Below, piece by piece: positions 8,582-16,014 of a DNA stretch of 64,000 nt. The position numbers and the translations under genes were made by a program. A model generated the notes under the pieces. It was not told where the DNA came from, searched no databases, and saw only the letters and a list, made by a program, of their open reading frames with translations. The first letter of the stretch is position 1. Each line of letters opens with the position of its first letter. The stretch is from Pseudomaricurvus sp050633365 (GTDB taxonomy: Bacteria; Pseudomonadota; Gammaproteobacteria; Pseudomonadales; Cellvibrionaceae). The stretch covers positions 1-64,000 of the forward strand of contig JBOEGJ010000010.1 of the NCBI GenBank assembly GCA_050633365.1. The letters run 5' to 3'.

Positions 8582-8951
8582 CACGCCAGCGTTTTATCCG
8601 CTGGCCGGGAGTCCCGACTGATTTTCGGGCATAAAAAAACCAGCAATTGATGCTGTTTTTTTTGTATGGAGCCCAGGAGAGGGTGGTTCTCAACGTTTTC
8701 GAAGCACAGCTTCGAGTTGAGGTTCACGCCAGCGTTTTATCCGCTGGCTGGGAGTCCCGACTGATTTTCGAGCATAAAAAAACCAGCAATTGATGCTGGT
8801 TTTTTTGTATGGTGCCCAGGAGAGGGTGGTTCTCAACGTTTTCGAAGCACAGCTTCGAGTTGAGGTTCACGCCAGCGTTTTATCCGCTGGCCGGGAGTCC
8901 CGACTGATTTTCGAGCATAAAAAACCAGCAATTGATGCTGGTTTTTTTGTA
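8582..8951 (-). repeat. Tandem 143-bp array of tRNA-Leu 3' end plus terminator (rtT-like)
   Basis: Downstream of tRNA-Leu (minus strand) a unit of 142-143 bp recurs. Each unit contains the last 16 bases of the tRNA (tggtgcccaggagagg on the plus strand, at 8667 as tgga, at 8810, and in the tRNA itself at 8952). It also contains the hairpin terminator, a conserved cgactgattttcg block and a cgaagcacagcttcg palindrome. Three terminators and two tRNA 3' remnants follow the gene. Copies differ by only a few bases. The layout closely resembles the 178-bp repeats of E. coli tyrT, which also duplicate the tRNA 3' end. Confidence 0.85.
8919..8949 (-). terminator. Rho-independent terminator of tRNA-Leu (first of three copies)
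   Basis: A ccagca/tgctgg stem with a five-base loop is flanked by A and T runs, so it can act in both directions. Near-identical copies lie at about 8776-8807 and 8633-8664 within the repeat array. The last has lost one G of the stem. Confidence 0.8.
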
Positions 8952-9038
8952 TGGTGCCCAGGAGAGGACTTGAACCTCCACGGCCCGAAGGCCACCAGCA
9001 CCTGAAGCTGGCGTGTCTACCAATTTCACCACCTGGGC
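8952..9038 (-). tRNA. tRNA-Leu (anticodon CAG)
   Basis: The 87-base gene folds as a type II tRNA. The acceptor stem is GCCCAGG/CCTGGGC, followed by an encoded ACCA. The anticodon stem is CCAGC/GCTGG with loop TTCAGGT, giving anticodon CAG for CUG codons. The variable arm is long (GGCCTTCGGGCC) and the T arm reads GGTTCAAGTCC. A canonical promoter lies about 35 bases upstream. Its 3' end is repeated twice downstream. Confidence 0.97.
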
Positions 9039-9423
9039 AATGTCAACCGGCTGTGCCTGTTGAGGCTGCGCATATTAGAGATCGCTCTTTACATTGTCAA
9101 CGATTTTGAGGTGTTTTTCCTCTACCTCCATAGAGATTAGATTTCTAGGCTTCAGGCCCTTGCAGCGGGGCTTTGCGGGAGTTTACGTAAAATTAGAGTC
9201 AGTGATTTAGAACGATACTCAGAGCTTTAGAACCCAGCCTCTAATCAACTTTAAAGCTCTGATCGCTGGCGATTGATATTGGCAAAAAACCGTCACAACC
9301 AGCGTCTATAATCAAGTGGTAGGCCCTAGTGGCGCTTAAACATTCGGCGTTTTGGGTGAATTTCCGGTATAGTGCGCCGCAGAAGCGCCTTCTGCGCGAC
9401 GTATCATTTATAGGACATGCCAT
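9039..9423. other. Intergenic region between tRNA-Leu and rnr
   Basis: About 385 bases hold the tRNA promoter on the minus strand and presumably the rnr promoter on the plus strand. A TATAGT at 9368-9373 is a possible -10 for rnr, with no good -35. I see no further genes. Confidence 0.5.
9072..9100 (-). promoter_or_regulatory. Sigma-70 promoter of tRNA-Leu
   Basis: On the minus strand, TTGACA (9095-9100) and TAATAT (9072-9077) are separated by exactly 17 bases. A GC-rich discriminator (gcgcagcc) follows, typical of stringently controlled stable-RNA promoters. Confidence 0.85.
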
Positions 9424-12012
9424 TTGAGCAAGCAAAAAGGGGTCCCTACCGACCCGAATTTGGCCCGCGAGGCCGAGAAGTACGACAACCCCATCCCCAG
9501 CCGAGAATACATCCTCGACATTCTAGATAAAGCCCCCGGCCCGATGACTCACGAGGCGCTGTGCGAGGTTTTAGAGCTAAACGACGAAGATTCTATCGAG
9601 GCCCTGCGCCGACGTTTGATCGCCATGTCTCGGGATGGTCAGTTATTGAGTAACCGCAAGAGCGGTTACGGTGTACTCAATAAAATGGATTTGATCCGCG
9701 GCCGGGTGCAAGGGCACAAAGACGGCTTCGGTTTTGTCATCCCCGCAGAAGGCGGCGATGACCTCTATCTATCGTATCGACAAATGCGCCGAGTATTGGA
9801 CGGTGATGAAGTTTTGGTTCGAGAAACCGGACAAGATTTTAAAGGCCGCCGTGAGGGCAGTATTGTTGAAGTGCTGTCGCACAACACCCATCAAGTTGTA
9901 GGCCGTTACTTTAGTGAAAGCGGCATCTACTTTGTTCGCCCCGACAACCCTCGTATTTCTCACGATATTCTTATCGCTCCTGAAGATCGTGGTCAGGCCA
10001 AGCGCAATCAGTTTGTTGTAGTCGAGGTGACCAAACAGCCGGGTCGCAAGAACCCGCCGGCCGGACGCGTACTTGAAGTGTTAGGTGATCACATGGCGCC
10101 GGGCATGGAAATCGATGTGGCGATTCGCTCGCATGGTATTCCACATATGTGGCCAAGCGATGTGCAGTCGGAAGCGAGCTGCCTGCCGGTAGACGTTGCA
10201 GAAGAAGATAAGCAGCACCGTGTCGATTTACGCGAGTTGCCGTTTGTGACCATCGATGGCGAAGACGCTCGCGACTTTGATGATGCCGTTTACTGTGAAC
10301 CCAAAAAATCTGGCGGCTGGCGCGTGTACGTGGCGATTGCTGATGTGTCTCACTATGTAGCGTTGGGAACTGGATTGGATCGCGAAGCGCAAGTGCGCGG
10401 TAACTCCGTTTACTTCCCCGATTTCGTTGTGCCCATGTTGCCAGAGGCCTTGTCTAACGGCTTGTGTTCGCTCAATCCAAACGTCGATCGATTGGCTATG
10501 GTTTGTGAGATGACCGTATCGGCAGCGGGTAAAGTGAGCGGCTACAAATTTTACGAAGCAGTGATTCATTCTCACGCTCGCTTAACTTATACCCAAGTCG
10601 GTGAAGCGCTTGCATCACGGGGCGAGAAAAAAGCCAGCTTTGGTCGTAAATTACTGAACAAGCTGGGCTTCAAAGGTAAGTCGGCTGCTCTGGCCAGTGA
10701 TCATCCTGTGGTGCCGGTGATGGAGCATGTGGTTGAGTTACACGAGCTTTACGGTGCCTTGCGTGCATCGCGAACCGATCGCGGCGCGATTGATTTTGAA
10801 ACCGTAGAAACCCGTATTCTATTTGATGAACAGCGCAAGATTGATCAAATCGTACCGGTGGTTCGCAATGACGCGCACAAATTAATTGAAGAATGCATGT
10901 TGGCTGCCAATGTATGCGCTGCGCGCTTCTTAGAGAAACATGAGTTGCCAGCTTTGTACCGCGTACACGAAGGCCCTCGAGAAGAAAAACTCGAAAACCT
11001 GCGCGAATTTTTGGGTGAACTCGGTCTGAGTTTACAGGGCCAAGGTAAACCCAAACCTGAAAGCTATCAGCGTCTGTTGCAATCAATTGATGGTCGAAAT
11101 GATGCCAATTTGATTCAAACCGTGATGCTAAGAAGTTTGAGTCAAGCTAAGTATCAACCCGATAACGAAGGCCACTTTGGTTTGGCTTATACCGCCTACG
11201 CGCATTTTACCTCGCCAATTCGTCGCTACCCAGACTTGTTGGTTCACCGCGCGATTCGTCATGTGGTTCGCTCGAACATCGATACTAAGCAGGTTCAAAG
11301 AGTCGAAGGCGCCGCTGCGCTGCCGAAGAACAAAATTTATCCGTACGATACCGCTGATATGTTAGCTCTCGGCGAGCAGAGTTCCCTCACAGAACGCCGT
11401 GCCGATGATGCCACTCGCGAAGTTGTGAGTTGGCTCAAGTGTGAGTATCTGCAAGACCACGTCGGTGATGAATTCGACGGTATTGTTGCGGCGGTGACTA
11501 GTTTCGGATTGTTCGTCGAGTTGAAAGACTTGTATGTGGAAGGTTTGGTTCACATTACTAACTTGCCTCATGACTATTATCATTTTGAGGCTGCGCAACA
11601 CCGTCTGATTGGCGAGCGAACTCGTCAAGTCTTCCGCTTGGGGGATGAAATTTCGGTGCGGGTGGCTGGCGTCAATCTAGATGATCGTAAAGTCGATTTG
11701 GAGATGGTGGGCTTTAAAAAAAGCTCACGGAAAAAATCCGCGAAGAAATCGGCAGGAAAAGATCGTCCGATAGATACCAAAAAGAACTCGCGCCGATTGG
11801 CAGAGTCTGACGGTGATCGCCCGAGAAAATCCGGCAGTAAAACTAAAAAATCGTCAGGCGATAGAAAACCTCGGAAAAAGAAGTCGGCTGCATCGGCTGA
11901 GGGTAAAAAGACAACGCCTAAGGCTGCCAAGCGCGGTGATAAAAAGCCCAGTAAAGGCAGTCGAGTGAGAAAATCGAAGAGCGCCAAAACTGGCGCGCCT
12001 AAAAAACGTTAA
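9424..12012 (+). CDS. rnr: Ribonuclease R
   Basis: An 862-residue 3'-5' exoribonuclease that degrades structured RNA. It has an N-terminal winged helix (about 24-90) and cold-shock domains (about 90-235). The RNB catalytic domain carries the metal-binding DGEDARDFDDAV near 278-290 and YAHFTSPIRRYPDL later. An S1 domain (GDEFDGIVAAVTSFGLFVEL, about 682-763) follows, then a Lys/Arg/Ser-rich tail of roughly 95 residues that is likely disordered. The start is TTG at 9424; no in-frame ATG lies nearby and an AGGA site is upstream. rlmB follows after 18 bp, the classical rnr-rlmB arrangement. Confidence 0.96.
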   Translation: MSKQKGVPTDPNLAREAEKYDNPIPSREYILDILDKAPGPMTHEALCEVLELNDEDSIEALRRRLIAMSRDGQLLSNRKSGYGVLNKMDLIRGRVQGHKDGFGFVIPAEGGDDLYLSYRQMRRVLDGDEVLVRETGQDFKGRREGSIVEVLSHNTHQVVGRYFSESGIYFVRPDNPRISHDILIAPEDRGQAKRNQFVVVEVTKQPGRKNPPAGRVLEVLGDHMAPGMEIDVAIRSHGIPHMWPSDVQSEASCLPVDVAEEDKQHRVDLRELPFVTIDGEDARDFDDAVYCEPKKSGGWRVYVAIADVSHYVALGTGLDREAQVRGNSVYFPDFVVPMLPEALSNGLCSLNPNVDRLAMVCEMTVSAAGKVSGYKFYEAVIHSHARLTYTQVGEALASRGEKKASFGRKLLNKLGFKGKSAALASDHPVVPVMEHVVELHELYGALRASRTDRGAIDFETVETRILFDEQRKIDQIVPVVRNDAHKLIEECMLAANVCAARFLEKHELPALYRVHEGPREEKLENLREFLGELGLSLQGQGKPKPESYQRLLQSIDGRNDANLIQTVMLRSLSQAKYQPDNEGHFGLAYTAYAHFTSPIRRYPDLLVHRAIRHVVRSNIDTKQVQRVEGAAALPKNKIYPYDTADMLALGEQSSLTERRADDATREVVSWLKCEYLQDHVGDEFDGIVAAVTSFGLFVELKDLYVEGLVHITNLPHDYYHFEAAQHRLIGERTRQVFRLGDEISVRVAGVNLDDRKVDLEMVGFKKSSRKKSAKKSAGKDRPIDTKKNSRRLAESDGDRPRKSGSKTKKSSGDRKPRKKKSAASAEGKKTTPKAAKRGDKKPSKGSRVRKSKSAKTGAPKKR

Positions 12013-12030
12013 AGAGTGTAGAAAACGATC

Positions 12031-12768
12031 GTGGCAAAGTTAGAAGCCGTTTATGGCTTACACGCTGTACAGGCGTTGTTAAAGAGTGCTCCTCATCGCG
12101 TCAATGAAGTACTGGTGCTTCAGGGGCGTCAAGATCAGCGTGTACAGAAGGTTATGGCTGCGGCAGAAAAGGCCGATATTAAAGTGCGTCAGGCCAGCCG
12201 TAAAGAGTTGGATAAGTTGGGTGAGGGCAATCATCAGGGTGTTGTGGCCATGGCCTTTCCGGGGCAGCTACACGATGAAAAGTTTCTCTATCAGTTGATC
12301 GAGTCGCTGCGTGAGGCGCCTTTTCTGTTGGTGCTTGATGGGGTTACTGACCCACATAACTTGGGTGCATGTTTACGCACCGCAGAAGCTGCCGGTGTTC
12401 ACGCGGTGATTGCACCGAAAGACAATTCGGCAAGCTTAACGCCCACGGCTCGTAAAGTGTCCTGTGGTGCCGCAGAAGTTTTGCCTTATGTTCCCGTCAC
12501 TAACTTAGCGCGTTGTTTGCGAAAACTGCAAGAATTGGGGGTGTGGATTATTGGCACCGCTGGCGAGGCCAACCAATCGGTGTATCAGCAAGACCTTAAG
12601 GGACCAATGGCACTCGTTATGGGCGCCGAGGGGCCGGGAATGCGTAGATTGACTCGCGAGTGTTGTGATGGGCTGATAAATATACCTATGGCCGGCGAAG
12701 TGAGCAGTTTAAACGTGTCGGTCGCCACTGGCGTTTGTTTATTTGAGGCGGTTCGCCAGCGCTCCTAA
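12031..12768 (+). CDS. rlmB: 23S rRNA (guanosine-2'-O-)-methyltransferase RlmB
   Basis: A 245-residue SPOUT methyltransferase that modifies Gm2251 of 23S rRNA. The N-terminal substrate-binding domain covers residues 1-75. The trefoil-knot domain shows the SpoU motifs LDGVTDPHNLGACLRTAEA, ALVMGAEGPGMR and IPMAGEVSSLNVSVATG. It starts with GTG 18 bp after rnr and is probably in the same transcript. Confidence 0.96.
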   Translation: MAKLEAVYGLHAVQALLKSAPHRVNEVLVLQGRQDQRVQKVMAAAEKADIKVRQASRKELDKLGEGNHQGVVAMAFPGQLHDEKFLYQLIESLREAPFLLVLDGVTDPHNLGACLRTAEAAGVHAVIAPKDNSASLTPTARKVSCGAAEVLPYVPVTNLARCLRKLQELGVWIIGTAGEANQSVYQQDLKGPMALVMGAEGPGMRRLTRECCDGLINIPMAGEVSSLNVSVATGVCLFEAVRQRS

Positions 12769-12816
12769 CACGTGTGCTGAGTCAGTATTAGTAAACCAGT
12801 TTTCCGAGATAGAGAT

Positions 12817-13221
12817 ATGGGTGATCAACCACAGTACGGCCAAGGCGATGCCTCTTATCAGGCCGCCGGTGAATATGAAGGATTGACTCGCTTGGCCGAG
12901 CGCTTTTATTTTCACATGGACCATTTGCCCGAAGCCAAAACCATTCGAGACATGCATCGCGATGATTTAACGGAATCAATCGAAAAGCTCGCTCGATTCT
13001 TGAGTGGTTGGCTGGGTGGCCCCAAACTCTATCGGGAAAAGTACGGTTCAATCGCCATTCCTCGTGCTCACAGCCACCTAGCTATTGGATCTTCAGAGCG
13101 TGATGCTTGGTTGTTGTGTATGGAAAAAGCGCTGGCCGAGCAGCCCTATGCTCCTGAGTTTCGCCAATATATGTTAGATCAATTGTTTGTTCCCGCGGAG
13201 CGCAGTCGCACCCGCGACTGA
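12817..13221 (+). CDS. Group II truncated haemoglobin
   Basis: A 134-residue 2/2 globin. It contains the family segment LSGWLGGPKLYREKYG, with the Trp that lines the distal pocket, and RAHSHLAIG, holding the proximal (F8) histidine. WLLCMEKAL provides the G-helix tryptophan. Likely roles are oxygen or NO binding and peroxide handling in the cytoplasm. It lies 48 bp after rlmB and might be read from the same transcript. Confidence 0.9.
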   Translation: MGDQPQYGQGDASYQAAGEYEGLTRLAERFYFHMDHLPEAKTIRDMHRDDLTESIEKLARFLSGWLGGPKLYREKYGSIAIPRAHSHLAIGSSERDAWLLCMEKALAEQPYAPEFRQYMLDQLFVPAERSRTRD

Positions 13222-13334
13222 GCCAAAAAACTTCTCTTACTCGTTACTGTTCGAACTATTTGATCGGGATGCGATCTTAAACCCTTCGTTCCATCGCTTT
13301 GGATGGAGTTAGACTATAGGAATGGGAGAGGGTC

Positions 13335-13575
13335 ATGAAAGCGTGGTCACTGTTACAACTGCGTCTATCCGCTGCAGCCTGTGGTCTATGGCGTAGGCTT
13401 GTTGGCAATTATTCAATATATTGTTGATCCATTTGCTTGCTATCTGGTGGTCGGTGCCGACCACAGTATTTTGTTCTTTCCTTCCACGACGTTGTTTTTT
13501 GCAACCTTGGTGATTCTCGCATTTAAAGAAGACGACACACTATCCCTTGATGCCCGTCGCGGCGCTAATCCGTAA
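13335..13575 (+). pseudogene. Small membrane protein, probably with a frame break
   Basis: An ATG at 13335 has a good GGGAGAGGG ribosome site, but its frame (MKAWSLLQLRLSAAACGLW) closes after 30 codons. The membrane-protein-like sequence that follows (from about 13381: VVYGVGLLAIIQYIVDPFA, then HSILFFPSTTLFFATLVIL) is in another frame and has no ribosome site at its only starts. A single-base indel near 13375 would join the two into one protein of about 79 residues with two membrane helices. Alternatively a 64-residue protein starts at GTG 13381. Family not recognised. Confidence 0.5.
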
Positions 13576-13836
13576 TCAGTGTGTATTATTTTTTGTCGGT
13601 CCTCTTATTCTAAAGAGGGTCTTGTTCATTGTTTAAAAACTCTGCACCTATCATTTCACTTCTATTAATTCCCCCCGCTTAAAAACTCCTAAATACAAAG
13701 CTAGATATACAAGAACAGAGAAATACAAGAACACAGAAATATAAAACCACAGAAATACAAAGACATAGAAATACACTGCTTGAAGCCTTGGCGATGGCCT
13801 TTTACACTCAGGCGTCTTTCTTACAGGATGTTAGTT
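13576..13836. repeat. Intergenic region with 16-bp degenerate tandem repeats
   Basis: From about 13704 to 13772 a 16-bp unit close to aatacaagaacacaga recurs four times with one to four changes each. A short cctctt/aagagg hairpin precedes it at 13600-13617. The block lies upstream of the next membrane-protein gene and has no recognised role. Confidence 0.65.
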
Positions 13837-15069
13837 ATGTCACAACCGTGGTTAACGCGCAAAGAGTGGTCGAGCCCTGCAATCTACAGTAATGCCAAGC
13901 TGGGCATGATCGTTACTTGGGGATTTGGAGTCGTCTTTACAGCAATCAGCTCATTGGTATTAATCACGGGGCGTGCGCAAATGATGGCAGATTTTCAGCG
14001 CGGTGAGCACATGGTCGCGCTGGTACTCATGTTCCCTGTGGTGTCTCTATTTCTGTTATATCATGCGTCGGTTTTGACTCGCGACTGGATGCGTTACCGT
14101 CGAACACCGTTTCAAATGGATCCCTACCCTGGCGCCATCGGCGGTCAAATGGGTGGTCATATTGATCTCAATATTCGCTATTCTCCAGATCAAAAATTCG
14201 AAGCGACTTTGGTGTTATGTCGACGAACAACTCGGCAATCGGGCAAGGAGACTAAAATTGATGAATCCGTTGTTTGGCAGCGGTCGGTACCCTTACATAC
14301 GCAAGCGTGCTTGACCGATCAAGGCAGTGGTACTCGAATTAGAGTGGTTACCGATGTGCCTGATGGTTTAGCGGAGTCGGAAGTGCCCAGTGCCAGTTTT
14401 CATATATGGCGATTAACCTTAAAAGCGGTAGATAAATCCCTGCGGTTTAATCGCATGTGGGAGTTGCCTATGTTTGCGGGAAATCAACAGGCCGATACAC
14501 AACTGCCTGCACTAGCATTAGCCGCTTACGAAGAAAACCAACTCGAATCGCTCGATGAATTGACACAAATCACTCAGCAGAGTGATACCGTATGGATGCG
14601 CTTTACCCCCAAAAACACGCGTCTCTTCAATTGGTCGATGACGCTGTTTGGCGGTTTGTTTTTTTCGGTGGGAGTGGGAATGACTCAGGTCGACGCCGCT
14701 ATGTCTTGGTTGTTTGTGGTGATATTTGGTCTCGTAGGTTTTCTGATTTTGGCGCTAGGAATTTACAGCCTAGGTAAAGAGCTTCGGGTCGGCATAAGCC
14801 CTACCAATGTGGTGATGAAACGATTCTGGATGGGGTTTGCTCTACCCGAAAAAACCTACCCTCGATCCCAGGCACGACACATGAAGATCGAAGCTGGCGG
14901 TTCTATGACTACGGGTACACAAACGGTCAAATACTATCAGCTTAAGCTCATCATGAGTGATGGCAAGAAGGCATCACTGGGGTTTGGGATTGATGGTTAC
15001 GGTAAGGCCGAGAAGCTCGCACAGCAATTGTCATTGTTGACTGGGCTGGAGTTCTGCGAAAAGCTATGA
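13837..15069 (+). CDS. Hypothetical membrane protein (DUF3592-like layout)
   Basis: A 410-residue protein with two N-terminal membrane helices (about residues 28-47 and 67-85), a soluble domain of about 170 residues rich in beta-strand patterns, then two more helices (starting MTLFGGLFFSVGVGMT and WLFVVIFGLVGFLILALGI). A cytoplasmic C-terminal domain follows. This resembles DUF3592-type membrane proteins, but I am not certain. The start at 13837 (MSQPWLTRKEW) follows an ACAGGA site. An in-frame ATG at 13780 is possible but poorly supported. Confidence 0.65.
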   Translation: MSQPWLTRKEWSSPAIYSNAKLGMIVTWGFGVVFTAISSLVLITGRAQMMADFQRGEHMVALVLMFPVVSLFLLYHASVLTRDWMRYRRTPFQMDPYPGAIGGQMGGHIDLNIRYSPDQKFEATLVLCRRTTRQSGKETKIDESVVWQRSVPLHTQACLTDQGSGTRIRVVTDVPDGLAESEVPSASFHIWRLTLKAVDKSLRFNRMWELPMFAGNQQADTQLPALALAAYEENQLESLDELTQITQQSDTVWMRFTPKNTRLFNWSMTLFGGLFFSVGVGMTQVDAAMSWLFVVIFGLVGFLILALGIYSLGKELRVGISPTNVVMKRFWMGFALPEKTYPRSQARHMKIEAGGSMTTGTQTVKYYQLKLIMSDGKKASLGFGIDGYGKAEKLAQQLSLLTGLEFCEKL

Positions 15070-15169
15070 TCACGATGATGTCTCTTACTGGATGATGTCT
15101 CTTACGGATAGAAGCGTTATTCTAGTGAGCGAATACAACTCAACACTAATTTGAAAAAGGAATTTTGGA

Positions 15170-15613
15170 ATGACTCGTCTCTTAACTGCAGCTTTTATCG
15201 TAGTGTTTCTGCAAGGGTGCAATATCGATAGCGAATATCGCGCGCTTCATGCCATGAATAATGACAGCGAAAGGGTGTGGGCGTTTTTACAGGTCAATGT
15301 TCCAGAGGAGGGGACGGCGGTCGAATCCTATTATTACTTCGCACAAATATCGGAAACCTTGTATCAAGGGGTCAGTCAGAACCAAATCTCTGAGGGATTT
15401 ATCTTGCTAGAGAATGTGCGCTACTGGGGAACCGACGATTTGATTTACGACTACAAAGACGTTGAGTACACCGGAGAAATCGTGTTTCGCATTGAAGATA
15501 TTAAGCGAATCAGCTTGGTCAACAAAGAACCTATTGTTGGTTTAGGTTATGAACAATACCAAACCGAACAAGAGTTAGCGTCTCAGGCCGCTGAAACCGT
15601 CGAAGTGCCTTAG
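15170..15613 (+). CDS. Hypothetical lipoprotein
   Basis: A 147-residue protein with a short signal peptide ending in the lipobox FLQGC (Cys17), so it is a likely lipid-anchored envelope protein. The mature part is acidic (SEYRALHAMNNDSERVW, then a tail rich in Glu) and I recognise no family. A perfect 11-bp inverted repeat follows its stop and may terminate transcription. Confidence 0.6.
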   Translation: MTRLLTAAFIVVFLQGCNIDSEYRALHAMNNDSERVWAFLQVNVPEEGTAVESYYYFAQISETLYQGVSQNQISEGFILLENVRYWGTDDLIYDYKDVEYTGEIVFRIEDIKRISLVNKEPIVGLGYEQYQTEQELASQAAETVEVP

Positions 15614-15647
15614 CCACCCCTCAAGTGCCAACCCCCGAAAGAGAGCG

Positions 15648-15680
15648 GCGGCTAGATTCCTGTGTGGGAAATCTAGCCGC
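15648..15680. terminator. Perfect 11-bp hairpin
   Basis: gcggctagatt and aatctagccgc form an uninterrupted 11-bp stem around an 11-base loop, 35 bp after the lipoprotein gene. There is no clear T-run, so terminator activity is uncertain. Confidence 0.5.
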
Positions 15681-15782
15681 TGGGAGCTTTCACGCTAAGG
15701 CAGAGGTTGTCAGCTGCTTTTCTAAAATAACCTATTTAGTTGCAGAGTGTTGTTGCTAACAGGTCATACCACACCAAATTGT

Positions 15783-15868
15783 ACTCGCCACTCGCCACTC
15801 GCCACTCGCCACTCGCCACTCGCCACTCGCCACTCGCCACTCGCCACTCGCCACTCGCCACTCGCCAC
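15783..15868. repeat. Heptanucleotide tandem repeat, about 12 copies
   Basis: The unit actcgcc is repeated without interruption for about 86 bases in the gene-free region 15614-16014. Perfect short repeats of this length are prone to slipped-strand change. It ends about 146 bp before the monooxygenase start codon, so a change in copy number could alter promoter spacing. It is not a CRISPR, since no spacers are present. Confidence 0.9.
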
Positions 15869-16014
15869 TGCGTCCTGATATTTGACCTAGAATGACTTTC
15901 TTGAGGAATGATAGCACCTGTTCGATGATCAGAAATTGCGCGATAGTAGACCGCTAAGAATACGGGTGCGATGCACCATTCGCGTGTCTAGGCCACAAAG
16001 GAGTGGGTAGCAGT

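Noticed and set aside
8582..8951. tRNA-associated repeats as a CRISPR or insertion sequence
   Set aside because: Units are 142-143 bp, head to tail, contain a tRNA 3' end and terminator, and have no spacers, no terminal inverted repeats and no transposase.
8515..9005. Open frames of about 70 codons on both strands across the repeat array and tRNA
   Set aside because: They cross terminators and the tRNA gene, and owe their existence to the repeated sequence.
13576..13836. Small RNA or phage remnant in the A-rich repeat
   Set aside because: No promoter-terminator pair, no phage gene and no stable fold were seen; it is a simple tandem repeat.
15783..15868. Heptamer tract as a CRISPR array
   Set aside because: The repeats are contiguous with no spacers and the unit is only 7 bp.
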